Of a stretch of DNA of 64,000 nucleotides, positions 38,571 to 49,573 are shown in pieces. Location of the stretch: the NCBI GenBank assembly GCA_030710605.1, contig CP092886.1, positions 165,632,573 to 165,696,572 on the forward strand. Reading direction: 5' to 3'. Each line of letters opens with the position of its first letter. Position 1 is the first letter of the stretch. The translations under genes and the position numbers were made by a program. The notes under the pieces are model-generated. The model was not told the origin of the DNA and ran no database searches. It worked only from the letters and a program-made list of their open reading frames with translations. The stretch is from Cordylochernes scorpioides. Lineage: Eukaryota > Arthropoda > Arachnida > Pseudoscorpiones > Chernetidae.

Positions 38571-39299
38571 ATACCACAACAAACGGTCTTATGAAAACAG
38601 AAGAAAATAATTTTAGATGCAATGTTTAAAGTAATTTGAGAATTTGAAATTGTTTTCATAGATTTTTTTTTTTCATTTTAGAATAAGTTTATTTGAAAAT
38701 ATTTTCCCCATTGTAATTTCTGGTGAAAAAAAAAACACTCATTGCCCTCGATATCTTTAGGTGATAAATGGTCTTTCAATTGAAAGTTTGAAAAATTAAA
38801 AATGCTCTTTTTAAAAACCTATTTTTCTCAGTTTATTCAGGTTTCTGTAAATCTATCTCTCTATAATTTTTAATTCTGAAATTTCTTTTTCTTTTGAATT
38901 TAAGTACTATATATAATAGAATATTTTTCGTGTCAATTTATTTAACATGCTATTTTTATAGAAATATTTTTTAAAATTTGTGCCAAATAAAAAAAAAATA
39001 ATTGATTCTAGATTTATTTATAAAATTAATTTATCAATATATATAAAATATATTTAGATGTTAGTTAATATTAACTTAAAATGTTTATATATATTATGAA
39101 ATTTGTTTAATTTTGTAAAAATATTGAATTTAAAACATTTGCTAAATAAAAGCGGTAAAATGAATGTTTGAAAATATAGAATGATAAATTTATTTACACA
39201 CACACACACACACATTGCTACGCGAATATTCAATTAGATATTTGAATAATTACCAGTATGTTAATATCGGCGAAAAACTAATTCTCTACAATAATAAGA
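38571..39299. other. No recognised feature
   Basis: Very AT-rich, with a (CA)n run near 39198. I see no repeats shared with the window. Confidence 0.5.
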
Positions 39300-39545
39300 C
39301 TCAGAACGAAACACTACAAAGGAATGACAATAGATCCAGATGGGACAAGAACCTATAGGACATGCAACAATTGTCCTGGTGTGGAACACCTACCCCCATT
39401 CTCATGCCCAGCAATGGCCGCAGCCTTGCAGAAAATTGACATGGACCCAGAGCAACAGTTTAACACACCCAAGATGAGGACATTGCAACTGCTGTGATAG
39501 AGATGCATGGAGACATCTGAGGCTCTTCATTGGACACGAGGACAA
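39300..39545 (+). mobile_element. Jockey-X 3' fragment
   Basis: It matches 51112-51350 (ACAAGAACCTATAGGACATG, CCAGCAATGGCCGCAGCC, GGCTCTTCATTGGACACG) with small indels. It encodes the C-terminal Cys/His part of the Jockey-X protein, here frameshifted. Confidence 0.8.
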
Positions 39546-40440
39546 CTAATTCTCTAATAAACTATCTTTGAAAAGGGAGACAGTGTAGGTCGTCGAAAGG
39601 TAACGGACAAAGCTTGTTAAAAAAACGTTGATAAAGTTTACAACTTTTTTTTTTTTACTGAGGTATATTTTTGCAAATTTTACATTCGGATACTTCGAGG
39701 TTGGTATATCTATGCAAAATTGCATTGATTCGTTTATTATTTAATTCATTAAAGGATAAGTGTGTTAAAAGAATGGGTATTTATAATTAGACACATGGTT
39801 ACGCAATCCTACGAGTTGGTTTTGTTAAGAAATTAATATTTTTTCAAGGCTGCCTTGTTTATAATTGGTCGTCTAATTATTCTATTTAGGTATATGGTGG
39901 TCATTTTTGCATATTTATCTCCTATCTTGTAATGAATAACGTTTTTTTGGTCAATTTCATACATTTGTAATACACTTATGCAAAAATAAAGGCGATTTTG
40001 ATACTATCACTCGAATTGATTTTATCTCATTAAGTTGGAATATGGAATTATTTTAGGGGCAATATAAGGGAAGGTTAATTCTTTTTATATTGAAAAATAT
40101 TCAAACTTAATGAAGATATATTATTAAATATGAAAGATTAATGACTTTTAAATTAATTTCGTTCTCGAAATCTGAAACATATTAATTCGATGATAAGTAT
40201 TGATGTGAAAAAAATGGTTTTACATATTTTTATATAAAGACGTATATTGGCAATAAAACTTTTTGAACCTATAAATGCCTTTTATTATATAAAAATTCAT
40301 AGTTATCTCTTATTTCCAAAACAATTTATGATAAAAACTGGTTCCTTTTCAAACTGATAAAAATTTATTCCTTGATCTTAGAAATTAAGAGAGATTTTAG
40401 AGCTCTATATATTTTTAAATAAAAAATATAAGAATCATAC
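39546..40440. other. Penelope-like trace, then nothing recognised
   Basis: Near 39585-39640 GGTCGTCGAAAGG, GGACAAAGCTTGTT and AACGTTGATAAAG look like a decayed member of the CCTGTCGAAGGGC family. The remaining 800 bp is AT-rich without recognised content. Confidence 0.35.
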
Positions 40441-42345
40441 AGGGTGATCCAAAAGTCCCGCACTATTTTAAAAATTAATAACTCCGCGAATATTTGCGCT
40501 AGAGCAATGCGGTAAACACCATTGTATTCAGGATGCAATGGGATTTTTTATGGCAAATAATGAAAAATTCGAAATCGATTTTAGTTACAATTTTATTCGC
40601 CAGATGGCGCTCTACCAGAATCAGAGATTCAGCGGCCAAATTGTTTGATAAATTGAAAAATATAACTGATCGACACGTATTTTTCCTTTTTGAATACCAG
40701 GAAAGAACCCTAATAATATCAAATAACAAATTAATAAAACACCACTTCGCCAAAAGTATGAAGAATTGGTTAACGATTTTCAAATACAATCAGAGATATG
40801 TAAAATAGGTAAATGCAAATTAAAACATGTAGCAAAATATTTATTTTTATATGAGGTTTTGTGAAATAGATTGAATGTTTGAAAAACACTGCTGATATAA
40901 ATACACGAATTTTTGAAATGTTAATATAGTACCAAAAATTATGATGGCACTATTAATAGGATTTCTTGCTATAAGGAATGTGTAGTTTCTTGACTGATTG
41001 GCGACCCTTCACTATTTAACTGGATATTTGTCATGATCCAACAAATGAAATATAGAGGGGAGTGACAAAATATATTTGTCGTACTTTATTCCAAATATCC
41101 TATGGGCTTGTCAAATGTTATCATTGTTTATTATACTGTACAAAATTTTAAAAATGTGTCCCCTCAAATAAAAATAAATTTTAAATCGACCTTTTGCGTT
41201 GAAAAACGTGGTAGTAAAATCATTTTGTATTATTTTTTTTCACAAAATTTCTAAAGTTATTGGTGTACAGAAAATATTCCTTATGCTACATGTATTTCTT
41301 ATGTATGTATTTCTATGTTATCTATTATCTATGTATTTCTTCTAATGAGCGAAAAGCGAAAAACTAAACATAAGGGGTAAAATTGTGTGTACCAGTGTTA
41401 TTCGAGAAGTTATAACACTCTGGTTTGCACGACATAATATGTGAGCAAATGACAAACAAAATATTACTGTTCACAAAAAAAAAAAAGTCAAGATGTGAGG
41501 ACAGCATTTATTATCCCCATATCCCAACACAAAGAGCTGCAAAATATTGATAGATAATATAATACATGGCGGCTTATACAACACATGAGGTAACTGCCTT
41601 CTCTCTTGTATTAGGTCACAATCCTTGCTCAATGTGGCACCCTTCATTCTCAATCACCGCCTTCAGACGATAAATGACAGAATGGACAGCATTAAATAAC
41701 ATATCTGTTAAATTGATAAAGCGTGCCATCTGATAGAAGCCTTCAACATGGCCAATGTGGTAGGCCAGCATCGATAAACACACGATTTAATGTATCCCCA
41801 TAAACAAAAATCGCAAGGCGTCAAGTCTGTTGATCTTGGAGGCCACTGGTATATAAAGTGGCGACCTATCACACGATTTTCACCGAACGTATCCTTCAGC
41901 AATTGTTTGGCACCTCGGGAGATATGAGGAGGTCCTCCATCTTTCATGAATGTTATTTCGCCTAGTGCTTTTACCCTGCAATATGGGAATACCCTTTTCT
42001 CATAACGTTCACCAGTTACAAAAACGGTTTTAAAAGTTCTTCCATTGATTTTTCAAAGAAAAATGACCCAATAATAAAAGAAGTGAACCCACACAAAACT
42101 GTAACTCTAGGCTGGTAAAGTGGCATTTTTGTGAAAATCCTAGGGTTTTCTGTTGCCCAAATGCGGCTGTTTTGAATGTTAAATTCTCCGTTTAGAGAAA
42201 AGTGAGCATCATCTGTCCACAGAACATTCGACAGCCAGTTTTCATCAAAATCAATTTGCCGGAAAACCCATGCAGCGAATTCTTGACGCATCTCAAAATC
42301 GCCAACTTTCAGCTCGTGAAATCTTTGCATTTTGTATGGGCACAC
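40441..42345 (-). mobile_element. Tc-type DNA transposon with DUF4817-like transposase, copy 2
   Basis: It begins at 40441 with the terminal sequence ACAGGGTGATCCAAAAGTCC, inverse of the end of copy 1, and reads on the minus strand. It is truncated on its 5' side within the transposase at 42345, where Jockey-X starts. Much of the 3' non-coding part is shared with copy 1 and with 51502-51900. Confidence 0.8.
41480..42345 (-). pseudogene. DUF4817/Tc3-like transposase, C-terminal two thirds
   Basis: The open part 42016-42345 (109 residues) begins near the catalytic core: F-A-A-W-V-F-R-Q-I-D, L-W-T-D-D-A-H-F-S-L (first Asp), R-V-T-V-L-C-G-F. The next frame 41708-41947 gives M-K-D-G-G-P-P-H-I (second Asp, Gln changed to Lys) and T-D-L-T-P-C-D-F-C-L-W-G-Y-I-K (third Asp). 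The N-terminal helix-turn-helix is missing. One frameshift separates the blocks, so it is better preserved than copy 1. Confidence 0.85.
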
Positions 42346-42359
42346 ACAATAGAGACATT

Positions 42360-42673
42360 AAGTGAAGCGTCTTCGGATATCACAATCATACTTCGGCGAA
42401 TTTAACGCCAAAAGTTCAATTCGGGGATCACCTGTCCAGGATAACAAAAGTCAGTAGGTTGAGGACATGCTAACCGACCTCGACCTTACACCGTTAAATA
42501 ACGGAGAGAACACCTATCTATCTAAGTCCACAGGCACAGAATCCGCAATAGACATCACAGCGATAAATTACAACATCGCACCCACAACACAATGGAAAAT
42601 CCTGAGAGGTGCAATCAGTGACCACAGACCAATTTTAACAACCCTAAACTTCAAAATTGAGAATGTCCATTAG
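42360..42673 (+). pseudogene. Jockey-X endonuclease C-terminal half
   Basis: The frame gives D-L-D-L-T-P-L-N-N-G-E, S-A-I-D-I-T-A-I-N-Y and A-I-S-D-H-R-P-I-L-T-T-L, the last catalytic block of the AP-like endonuclease. Upstream it is frameshifted at the I-I-L-G-D-F-N block. Confidence 0.7.
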
Positions 42674-43377
42674 AATAAAAGAACATGGAACTTTAGGAAA
42701 GCCGACTTGAAAAAAAATCACAGAAAAGCTTGAAGAACTGTGCAACGAAAAATTGAATTACAGAACGCTTGACAAAAGCTTGGAAAAATTCTCTTCGAAC
42801 ATTTAAAAAGCTGCAAAAGAGCATCGATAACTAGAGGTAGACGTAAAGACCTGTGGATACCTTACTGGAAGGACCACAACATCGAGGCAATGATTTCAGA
42901 GAGAGAGACAATATCAATGAACTTCTTTAAAAAATAAAACAGAAGAAAACAGAAAGGAACTCATTGAAATTATTCACAAAATATAACAAGAAATTTGGAT
43001 ATTCAAACAAGAAAAATGGCAGAATTCTGCGAAAAAAATGGATCCAAGAAAGTACAGCCAACACTAGAATATAATTAGAGTGTTAGAGAACAATCAAAAC
43101 CAACACCAATCCTCCAATACTCTAACCGATATGAATAGAACAGCGAGAACGAGAACAAACAGATGGCTGACATAATTGCTGAATATCTTTCAAGCACTTC
43201 CATTCTCAACTATACGAATGAAGAAAAGACTCTAAAAATAATATAAACCAGTTAGTTAAACAAGCAAGAAACTTCCATCAACAAGATATTTTCTCGAGAG
43301 ACTTCACACTGAATGAGCTAAACTCATCAAAAAAAAAATCCAAGAGGTCACCAAGAGATAATCTAATCTTTGGTCAA

Positions 43378-44064
43378 ATGATTAAACACTTTGAAGTCAA
43401 AGCTAATAATCAACTCCTACGAATACTGAACATTTCATGGCAAACTGGTACTCTACCAAAGAATTGGAAGATATCAATTATAGTGCCAATACTGAAGCCA
43501 AACAAAGATGCCAAGGAATACAAGAACTATCGGCCAATTGCTCTCGCCAGCATACTTTGTAAAATACCAGAACGAATTATCCACTCTAGGCTCATAGTCT
43601 GGCTCACAAAAAATAATAAAATAAACCTCTACCAAACGGCCTATAGATCCCAGCACTGTACAACTGATCAACTGTTCTACTTCTGTCAATCAATAATAGA
43701 TTCTTTCCGGGAAAAACCGCCAAAGAAGACCACGGCTATATTCCTTGATATGACCTCAGCTTTTGATCGAGTGTGGAGGGAGAAATTACGTGAAAAGCTG
43801 CACAACATCGGAGTAAGAGGAAAAACCTTAATCTGGATTGCAGACTTCTTAAGGGGAAGAAGGTTAAAGGTTCGGGTTAATGGAGAATTTTCCAAGGAAG
43901 GAAGAACATGGGCTGGTGTACCTCAGGGATCTGTGCTCAGTCCTCTACTCTATCTGCTATATATTAACGACATACATCCTTACCTCACTGAAGACACAAA
44001 GGTTGCCTGTTATGCAGATGATAAATCCATATGGCACACAAGTAGCAGCATAGAAAAATCGTAA
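43378..44064 (+). pseudogene. Jockey-X reverse transcriptase
   Basis: This 228-residue frame covers fingers and palm: L-P-K-N-W-K-I-S-I-I-V-P near residue 35, Y-R-P-I-A-L-A-S near 58, A-I-F-L-D-M-T-S-A-F-D-R-V-W near 123 with a catalytic Asp, G-V-P-Q-G-S-V-L-S-P near 185 and C-Y-A-D-D-K-S-I near 215 with the catalytic pair. It stops at 44064 through a short indel, after which the thumb is frameshifted. It is the best preserved Jockey-X polymerase in the window. Confidence 0.85.
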
Positions 44065-44267
44065 AAGATACTGAAGACATCAATGAGAGGACTGAAGTAG
44101 TTGGCAATGGAACTCCAAATGACCATAAACCCAATAAAACCAAACCTATGCGTCTTCTCCACTCCCAGGGAAAAAGGCATAAATATAACCACAAAATAAG
44201 CATAAGCAAACAAATACTTGATAAAATTATAAATCCATAATACCTAGGTGTGATACTGCAGTCCTGG

Positions 44268-44545
44268 ATCTTTCCAGTTGGTCTCGAGGACCACGCCATC
44301 ACCATCTCCTAAGCGGCGAAGTACGCGATCTACGTATTCATCGTAGATCGCAAAATGCGTGGTGTCGCTGGAGACCCACTGGCGATTCTCCACCAAACTC
44401 TGCAGCGCTGGCAGAGGCGCCATATTCATTGTACATAGTGTATATAATGCAAATTATCTTTTTTTAATAGTGCAGACTGTGTATGTATTGACAAGATGTC
44501 AACAAAATTATTTTAATTATTATTTATGAGGAATTTTAATTTTCA
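44268..44545 (-). other. GC-rich insert with unidentified coding potential
   Basis: This insert splits Jockey-X between the Y-L-G-V-I-L block and I-R-K-L-N. On the minus strand an ATG at 44429 opens M-N-M-A-P-L-P-A-L-Q-S-L-V and continues through F-A-I-Y-D-E-Y-V-D-R-V-L-R-R-L-G-D-G-D-G to the Jockey junction. The codons for A-I-Y-D-E-Y-V-D-R contain a perfect 10-bp inverted repeat (GCGATCTACG, 7-base loop). The AT-rich left flank shares GTGTATTGACAAGATGTCAA with 53410-53445. It could be the 5' end of a retrocopied host gene or part of an unknown element. Confidence 0.4.
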
Positions 44546-44549
44546 TAGC

Positions 44550-44850
44550 ATATAATTAGCACCTCAAATAGAGCTATCAGAAAACTAAACATTCTGAGAA
44601 GGCTATGTGGAACAAATTGGGGAGCAAAACCCAGAATTCTCAGAACAACATATACTACCTTAATAAGACCGATAATGGAATATGAAACACCGGTCTGGGC
44701 TCCCTCAAGCTCATCACTAAAAGTAAGACTAGACAGTGTTCAAGCAAAAGCGGCCAAAATAATCACTGGTGCTGTTTCATCCACCAACAATGAGAAAATT
44801 CAGAGAGAATGTGTTCTAGACCTACTCGCTCGAAAGCAGAAGACAAAATA
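44550..44850 (+). pseudogene. Jockey-X post-polymerase region
   Basis: It reads N-R-A-I-R-K-L-N-I-L-R-R-L-C-G, L-R-T-T-Y-T-T-L-I-R-P-I-M-E-Y and V-Q-A-K-A-A-K-I-I-T-G-A, the conserved thumb and connection blocks of Jockey-type ORF2 (the L-I-R-P-I-x-E-Y and I-T-G-A motifs). It ends at the R1-like insertion. Confidence 0.75.
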
Positions 44851-44858
44851 AAAACAAC

Positions 44859-46127
44859 TTGGATCGGCACTTAGGAAACGAGGAACCAGAGAACGAGATC
44901 TCTCTGACCACTTGTGGTTTGGTGGATCCGCCCTTTTCTGAGAATGAGGTGAAACTGACGGCTTTCAAGTTCGGGAAAAGGAAATCTTCTGGTCCCGAAG
45001 GGATCGATAACACGGTCGTGAAAGCCCTGTTAAGAATGCACCCATCACTTCTTGCCAGGTTTTTCAATAGGTGTCTGGACACTGGTACTTTTCCTGAGGC
45101 ATGGAAGGTTGCTCGAGTAGTGCTTCTCGAAAAGTCTGGTAGAAAGGGTAATTCTCCTAATGATTATCGTCCCCTTTCTTTACTAGTGTGTCTAGGTAAG
45201 GTCCTGGATAGCCTACTAGCTCAGCGACTGAAGCACTGGCTAGAGAGTAATGAGCTCCTTTCCTCTTTCCAACATGGTTTTAGGGAAGGGAAGTCCACAG
45301 CCACAGCTCTGAACGAGGTGTTAGAGGGGGTTGAGATGGGCTTAAATAAGGGTGCTTGGGTTCTTTTCGTGGCCCTGGACATTGATGGCGCGTTCAACTC
45401 CATGAGCTGGAACAAGTTGATGAGAAATTTGATGGACATGGGTTGTCCTGATAATTTGTGCAGCTTGATTCGTCACTTCCTGAGGGATAGACGGATTAGC
45501 CTCAGTTTTGGTGGGCGGAAGTTGGAAAGAAACTGTGCTAGGGGTTGCCCCCAGGGCTCTTGCTGCGGACCTATTCTGTGGAATATCCTGGTAAACACCG
45601 TTTTCCAGGAGGAGCTCCATGAGGGAGACAGGCTGGTTCTCTATGCTGACGACCAGTTCCTCATCATTGAGACTGCTTCGAGAGCGAAGACTGAGAAGTG
45701 TGTTGAAACTTCTCTCCAAATTTTCTCGATCTGGGCCCATGACTCTGGCCTTAAGTTCAATGTCTCCAAAACTAAAGCCCTCAGCTTTAAGCCTAGGGAC
45801 ATAAGAACTAAAAGTAAAGGGATCAAATGGGAACACAAGCCGGCTATCCGGATGGAAGGACGGAGGGTAGCGTTGGTCAATAGGATGACCATCCTGGGGG
45901 TGGTCATTGATGACAAGATGGGTTGGCAATACCAGGCGGAGGAGATGGTGGCGAGAGGCAGGGAAGCGTTGTGCAGGCCTGTCCTGGTTGGCCCTCAACA
46001 GGGGGGGGAGAGAAGGAGGGTACTATTTTTAGGAACCTCTGCCTCTCCTGTGTCGAGACAATCCTGCTATATGCTTCCGGGGCTTGGTAGCGCCGAAACA
46101 GGGATCAGAAGGTGGCAACAACTCTAG
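44859..46127 (+). pseudogene. R1-like reverse transcriptase
   Basis: The 422-residue frame has R-K-S-S-G-P-E-G-I near residue 40, F-P-E-A-W-K-V-A-R-V-V-L near 77, Y-R-P-L-S-L-L near 103, F-R-E-G-K-S-T near 142, A-L-D-I-D-G-A-F-N-S-M near 168 (catalytic Asp), G-C-P-Q-G-S-C-C-G-P near 230 and V-L-Y-A-D-D-Q-F-L near 262 (catalytic pair). The P-Q-G-S-C-S-G-P style and A-F-N are typical of the R1 group. After about residue 370 the frame shifts, marked by an eight-G run near 46003. All catalytic residues are present. Confidence 0.85.
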
Positions 46128-47184
46128 AGAGAGTGCAGAGGACAGCGGCACTCAGAATCACAGGGGGATATCGCACTACCAGCAGTGAGGCCTTTTTGGT
46201 CCTCGCTGGGCTTATTCCCCTGGGATTGAAACTAGAGGAGGAGACCATCAACAGAAGATCTGGGAGAAAAGGGAAGATTCCCTGGGACTTTAAGCGGGGG
46301 CCCTGGAATCGAAGAGGGACACAAGGAAGCCTCCGCAGTGGTTGCCAAAGTGGAATTGGAGTCCTAGAGGGCCGACAGGGATTGGCACGGAGGTTTTCAC
46401 TGATGATAGTAAGTCTGGAACCAATACTGGAGCCGGGGTAGTGATATTCACTAATGGAGAGCTGATCTTCCAAGAAAGTTTAACACTCAGAGTGGACGAA
46501 TTGGTCGTTTCAGCCGAGCTGGTTGCGATCAGGGTAGCCCTCAGAGTGTGTGCCGAGAAGAACTTCAGCCCGGACCGCCTCTATTCAGATTGTATGTCGG
46601 CCCTCGTCGTTATCAATCTGGAGAAAGGGCAACTCGCGCATCAAATAATCCAGGAGCTGGAGATGATGACGCGGGCTCCGGAGCTCCCTTGGTTTAGAAA
46701 ACACAGCCTCATCGAAGGTAATGAGTTCGCAGACAGGATCGCTAAGGCAGGATGCTTTAGAGGCAGATCACTGAGGACCCCAGTGACCAAGAAAGAAGTT
46801 TATAGGAGGATCAGGGGTCACGTTCAGGACTTATGGTTGGACAGATGGAGGAACAGTGTGAAGGGGAGAGAGGTATTCAATGGGGTAACAACACCCAAGT
46901 ACCTCTGTAAGGTAATGTCCCACAAACTCATTAGGGTAGTTAGGGACATGGGCTCTTCCCCAACTCTCCACAGATTTAAAATTAAGAGAAACCCTGATTG
47001 CGTCTATGGAGAAAGGGATGTGAATGCACGCCACTACGCCTTGGATTGTCCAAGGGTAGTGGGTGTGCAGGAAGAGAGAAGAAGGGCGAGGGGCGCGATC
47101 GAGAGTAAGCTGCTGAGAAATCACAGCAAGATTCTTGAGAAAGCCCACGACGTGGCAGCTGAGCTTTTCCTCAGCTGTGAGTGA
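46112..47184 (+). pseudogene. R1-like connection and RNase H, C-terminal zinc region
   Basis: 46112-46330 continues the protein in another frame (L-E-R-V-Q-R-T-A-A-L-R-I-T-G-G-Y-R-T-T-S-S-E-A). After a second shift, 46342-47184 gives RNase H: V-F-T-D-D-S-K-S (first Asp), S-A-E-L-V-A-I (Glu), Y-S-D-C-M-S-A-L (Asp), then G-N-E-F-A-D-R-I-A-K-A-G. A terminal C-x4-to-H-x3-D-C-P segment (R-H-Y-A-L-D-C-P) is the zinc-binding tail. RNase H in an R1-like LINE is an added domain found in some lineages. Confidence 0.8.
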
Positions 47185-47560
47185 ACAGAGTCGAGCTGGG
47201 GCTACCTCCCCGCGGTCCCTGCTGGACACAGTAGATAGTTTCCTATTTTGCTGTGATTAAAGGCCACCGGTATAGAAATCCTTCCAGACACGTTGTCTGG
47301 GAGGTGGTGTTTCCAGGTACAATGTCCAAGCACTAGCTTGGATACCGTTACTTGGCTTATGAGTTGAACAGAATAGCAGCGAAGGGCATGCTTCGCATGC
47401 CGGCTTGTGAACTGAAAGGTCTGGGTGACAATATGCTTCTAGGGTGTACCAACTGTGCTTAGGTGGGATCCTCCAGTTCTTGTTTATTTTGGCTACTGTT
47501 TCTATTTTTTTAAAAGTAAGTTTTTTTTCTGTAGCAAGGGTTCTTTTGTGCCTTTTTTCG

Positions 47561-48422
47561 CTAGCGCATCAGCAGCTTCATTGCCTTCAATGCTAACATG
47601 TAAGGGTATCCATTGAAGGTGAATTTTTGAGGTATTGAGAGTTTTTGGAGATAACCAATTATGTTCCTGCTTACTTTGTCTCTAAGTTCCCCTGTGTGAC
47701 TCAAGTGTTGTATGGCACTTCTACTATGAGTAAGAATCCATATATCGTGATGTTTAGTATTTCTGATGGATTTTAAGACTTCATAGATGGCTATAAGTTC
47801 TGATCTGAAGATTGAGCAAAAATCAGGGTTTCTTCTGTTCATTTTCTCATTGCCATTTGTGGTTTTAATGAGAGAGCCACTGCCAGTGTGTCCCAACTCG
47901 TCTCTGCTACCATCGGTATAGATAGTTATTGCATTTTTAGGAATTTTATTAATTATTTCTAATGATAATTGTTTTAAGTATTCTGGATTTTGGTATTGTT
48001 TGTTGGTGGGTTCGTTTAAAGTGGCATTAAAAATAACATTTTGTTAGTGGTTCGCATGTAGATATTTTTTCAGCTAAATAATATTTTTCAACTTTATATT
48101 TTAAAAATCCATTTCTTTTGGCCAGGTGGAGAGGGCCTTCTTTTTTGAGTCTTATATTGGGTTCCCAAATAAGTATGTAATTGAAAGTTCTGTGTTTATT
48201 TTCATAACTCTTGATTTTGTTTATATATTTTGGCAGATTGTAGCTTATTCTATCCTTTAAGGGCATAATGTCTGCCTCACAAAGTACAATATTATTTGGG
48301 CAGGTATTTGGAAGACCTGTAATAATTCTAGGTGCATTTAGTTGTATCCTTTCCAGTGTTTTTAGATTTGTTTCAGATGCTGTACCATAGATTTGATATC
48401 CATATTCCAAGATAGGTCTCAT
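47561..48422 (-). pseudogene. Jockey-Z connection and RNase H region
   Basis: 48027-48422 gives M-R-P-I-L-E-Y-G-Y-Q-I-Y-G and L-E-R-I-Q-L-N-A-P-R-I-I-T-G, the post-polymerase blocks. 47561-47896 gives F-C-S-I-F-R-S-E-L-I-A-I-Y-E-V-L (RNase H Glu) and I-W-I-L-T-H-S-R-S-A-I-Q, where the usual T-D-S has become T-H-S, so a catalytic Asp is lost. The first Asp strand is frameshifted. Confidence 0.7.
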
Positions 48423-48456
48423 TAGAGATGTGTAAGTTAATATTAGTGTTGTTGCT

Positions 48457-49573
48457 TCAGCTCTCCACTCTTCCTGAAATATATTTCAAGATTTTTAGTC
48501 GGTCTCTTCCTTTTCTAACAACTCCTTCAATATGTTTACTGGAGTTAATTTCTGGATCCAGGGTGTAGCCGAGATATTTAGGATGTTTATTATATTGCAA
48601 TTGTTGTTCTTTCAGAATAATATTTGGTCTTATTTTGTATAGTTTCTTATCGGTAGTAAAAAGACAGGTTTCAGATTTTTGGGGGTTAAATTCTAATTTA
48701 TGTTTATTAGCAAATTTTTCTAGGTGGAGAATAGTCTTGTTCAAATCTCTTTCAGCTTTTTTCCAGTTAGTGTTGCTGCTCCATATAATAATGTCATCAG
48801 CGAAAAGTCCAATATTGGTTTTATGTGAAAATTTGTCTTCTATGCCTGCAATAAATAGGGTGAAGAGAGTTGGGCTAAGGACTGATCCTTGTGGTAATCC
48901 TTGGTACAATTTGAAGGTTTTAGATAGAGTGCCATTATATTTTACCCTGATGTATCTATTTTTAAGGAAATCATTTATCCAAGTGATAGCTTTTCCATCA
49001 ATTTTGAAATGTTTGTATCATTTTGTAATTAACTTGTTTTTCCATACCTTATCAAAAGCTTGTGTAAGGTCTAAAAAGTAGATATGGTGTGGTTAGTTGG
49101 CTTTTTTTGTTTTGTGCATCTTTTACCTTTTGTGTGAAAAATAAGAGTTGGACTATTGTCCCATGTCCTTTCCTAAATCCATATTGTTCTTCTGGTAAGA
49201 GATTTCTTGTGTCGGGGTGGTAGGTGAGTCGTCTGAATATAATTTTTTCCATTAATTTGCAGCAAATATTTGTGAGGGAGATAGGTCGGTAGTTTTTTGG
49301 GTCATCAGCAGATTTGTCAAGTTTTTTAATGGGATTTATTATTGTTGCATTTTTACAGTCTTGAGGCAATTTTCCAGTTTTCCAGGAGTTATTGAAAATA
49401 TTAAGAAGTCTTTCTTTGCCAATTTTGCCCAAGTTTGATATCATTCGGCCATGGATTCCATCTGGCCCAGGAGTCTTGTTTAGGTCAGTGTTTTCTAATG
49501 CATAAGCTAGCTCTTTCATATTGATTTTTTTCATGGAAAATATTATGAGTGCTGGTGACATTTTTACAGTCAT
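48457..49573 (-). pseudogene. Jockey-Z reverse transcriptase
   Basis: 49052-49573 gives T-P-G-P-D-G-I-H-G, L-P-Q-D-C-K-N-A-T-I, Y-R-P-I-S-L-T-N and Y-G-F-R-K-G-H-G-T. 48457-48909 gives Y-Q-G-L-P-Q-G-S-V-L-S-P, G-L-F-A-D-D-I-I-I-W (catalytic pair) and Y-L-G-Y-T-L-D. The piece with the first catalytic Asp lies around 49000-49080, where frames change (L-D-L-T-Q-A-F). Order and motifs are those of a Jockey-type polymerase. Confidence 0.8.

Larger units (their letters stand above)
42353..44267 (+). mobile_element. Jockey-X LINE, 5' truncated copy
   Basis: It begins in the endonuclease (E-T-L-S-E-A-S-S-D-I) and runs through the polymerase. Interrupted at 44268-44545 by an unrelated GC-rich insert, it resumes at about 44550-44850 with the post-polymerase region (I-R-K-L-N-I-L-R-R-L-C-G-T-N-W) and ends where the R1-like LINE starts. 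Confidence 0.8.
44850..47460 (+). mobile_element. R1-like LINE with RNase H domain, 5' truncated
   Basis: GC-richer than its surroundings and well preserved. It starts within the region before the polymerase, passes through reverse transcriptase and RNase H to a stop at 47184, and continues as 3' UTR to about 47460. A hairpin GGGCATGC-TTC-GCATGCC lies in the UTR near 47388-47405. Confidence 0.8.

Noticed and set aside
40499..40808. Open frames of about 90 codons in the Tc 3' region, repeated at 51529 and 8445
   Set aside because: The frames differ between copies and lack transposase motifs; similarity is at DNA level because all three are the same element end.
45342..45998. Long minus-strand open frame of 218 codons
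   Set aside because: It is antisense to the R1-like reverse transcriptase and follows from its GC-rich codons; no motif supports it.
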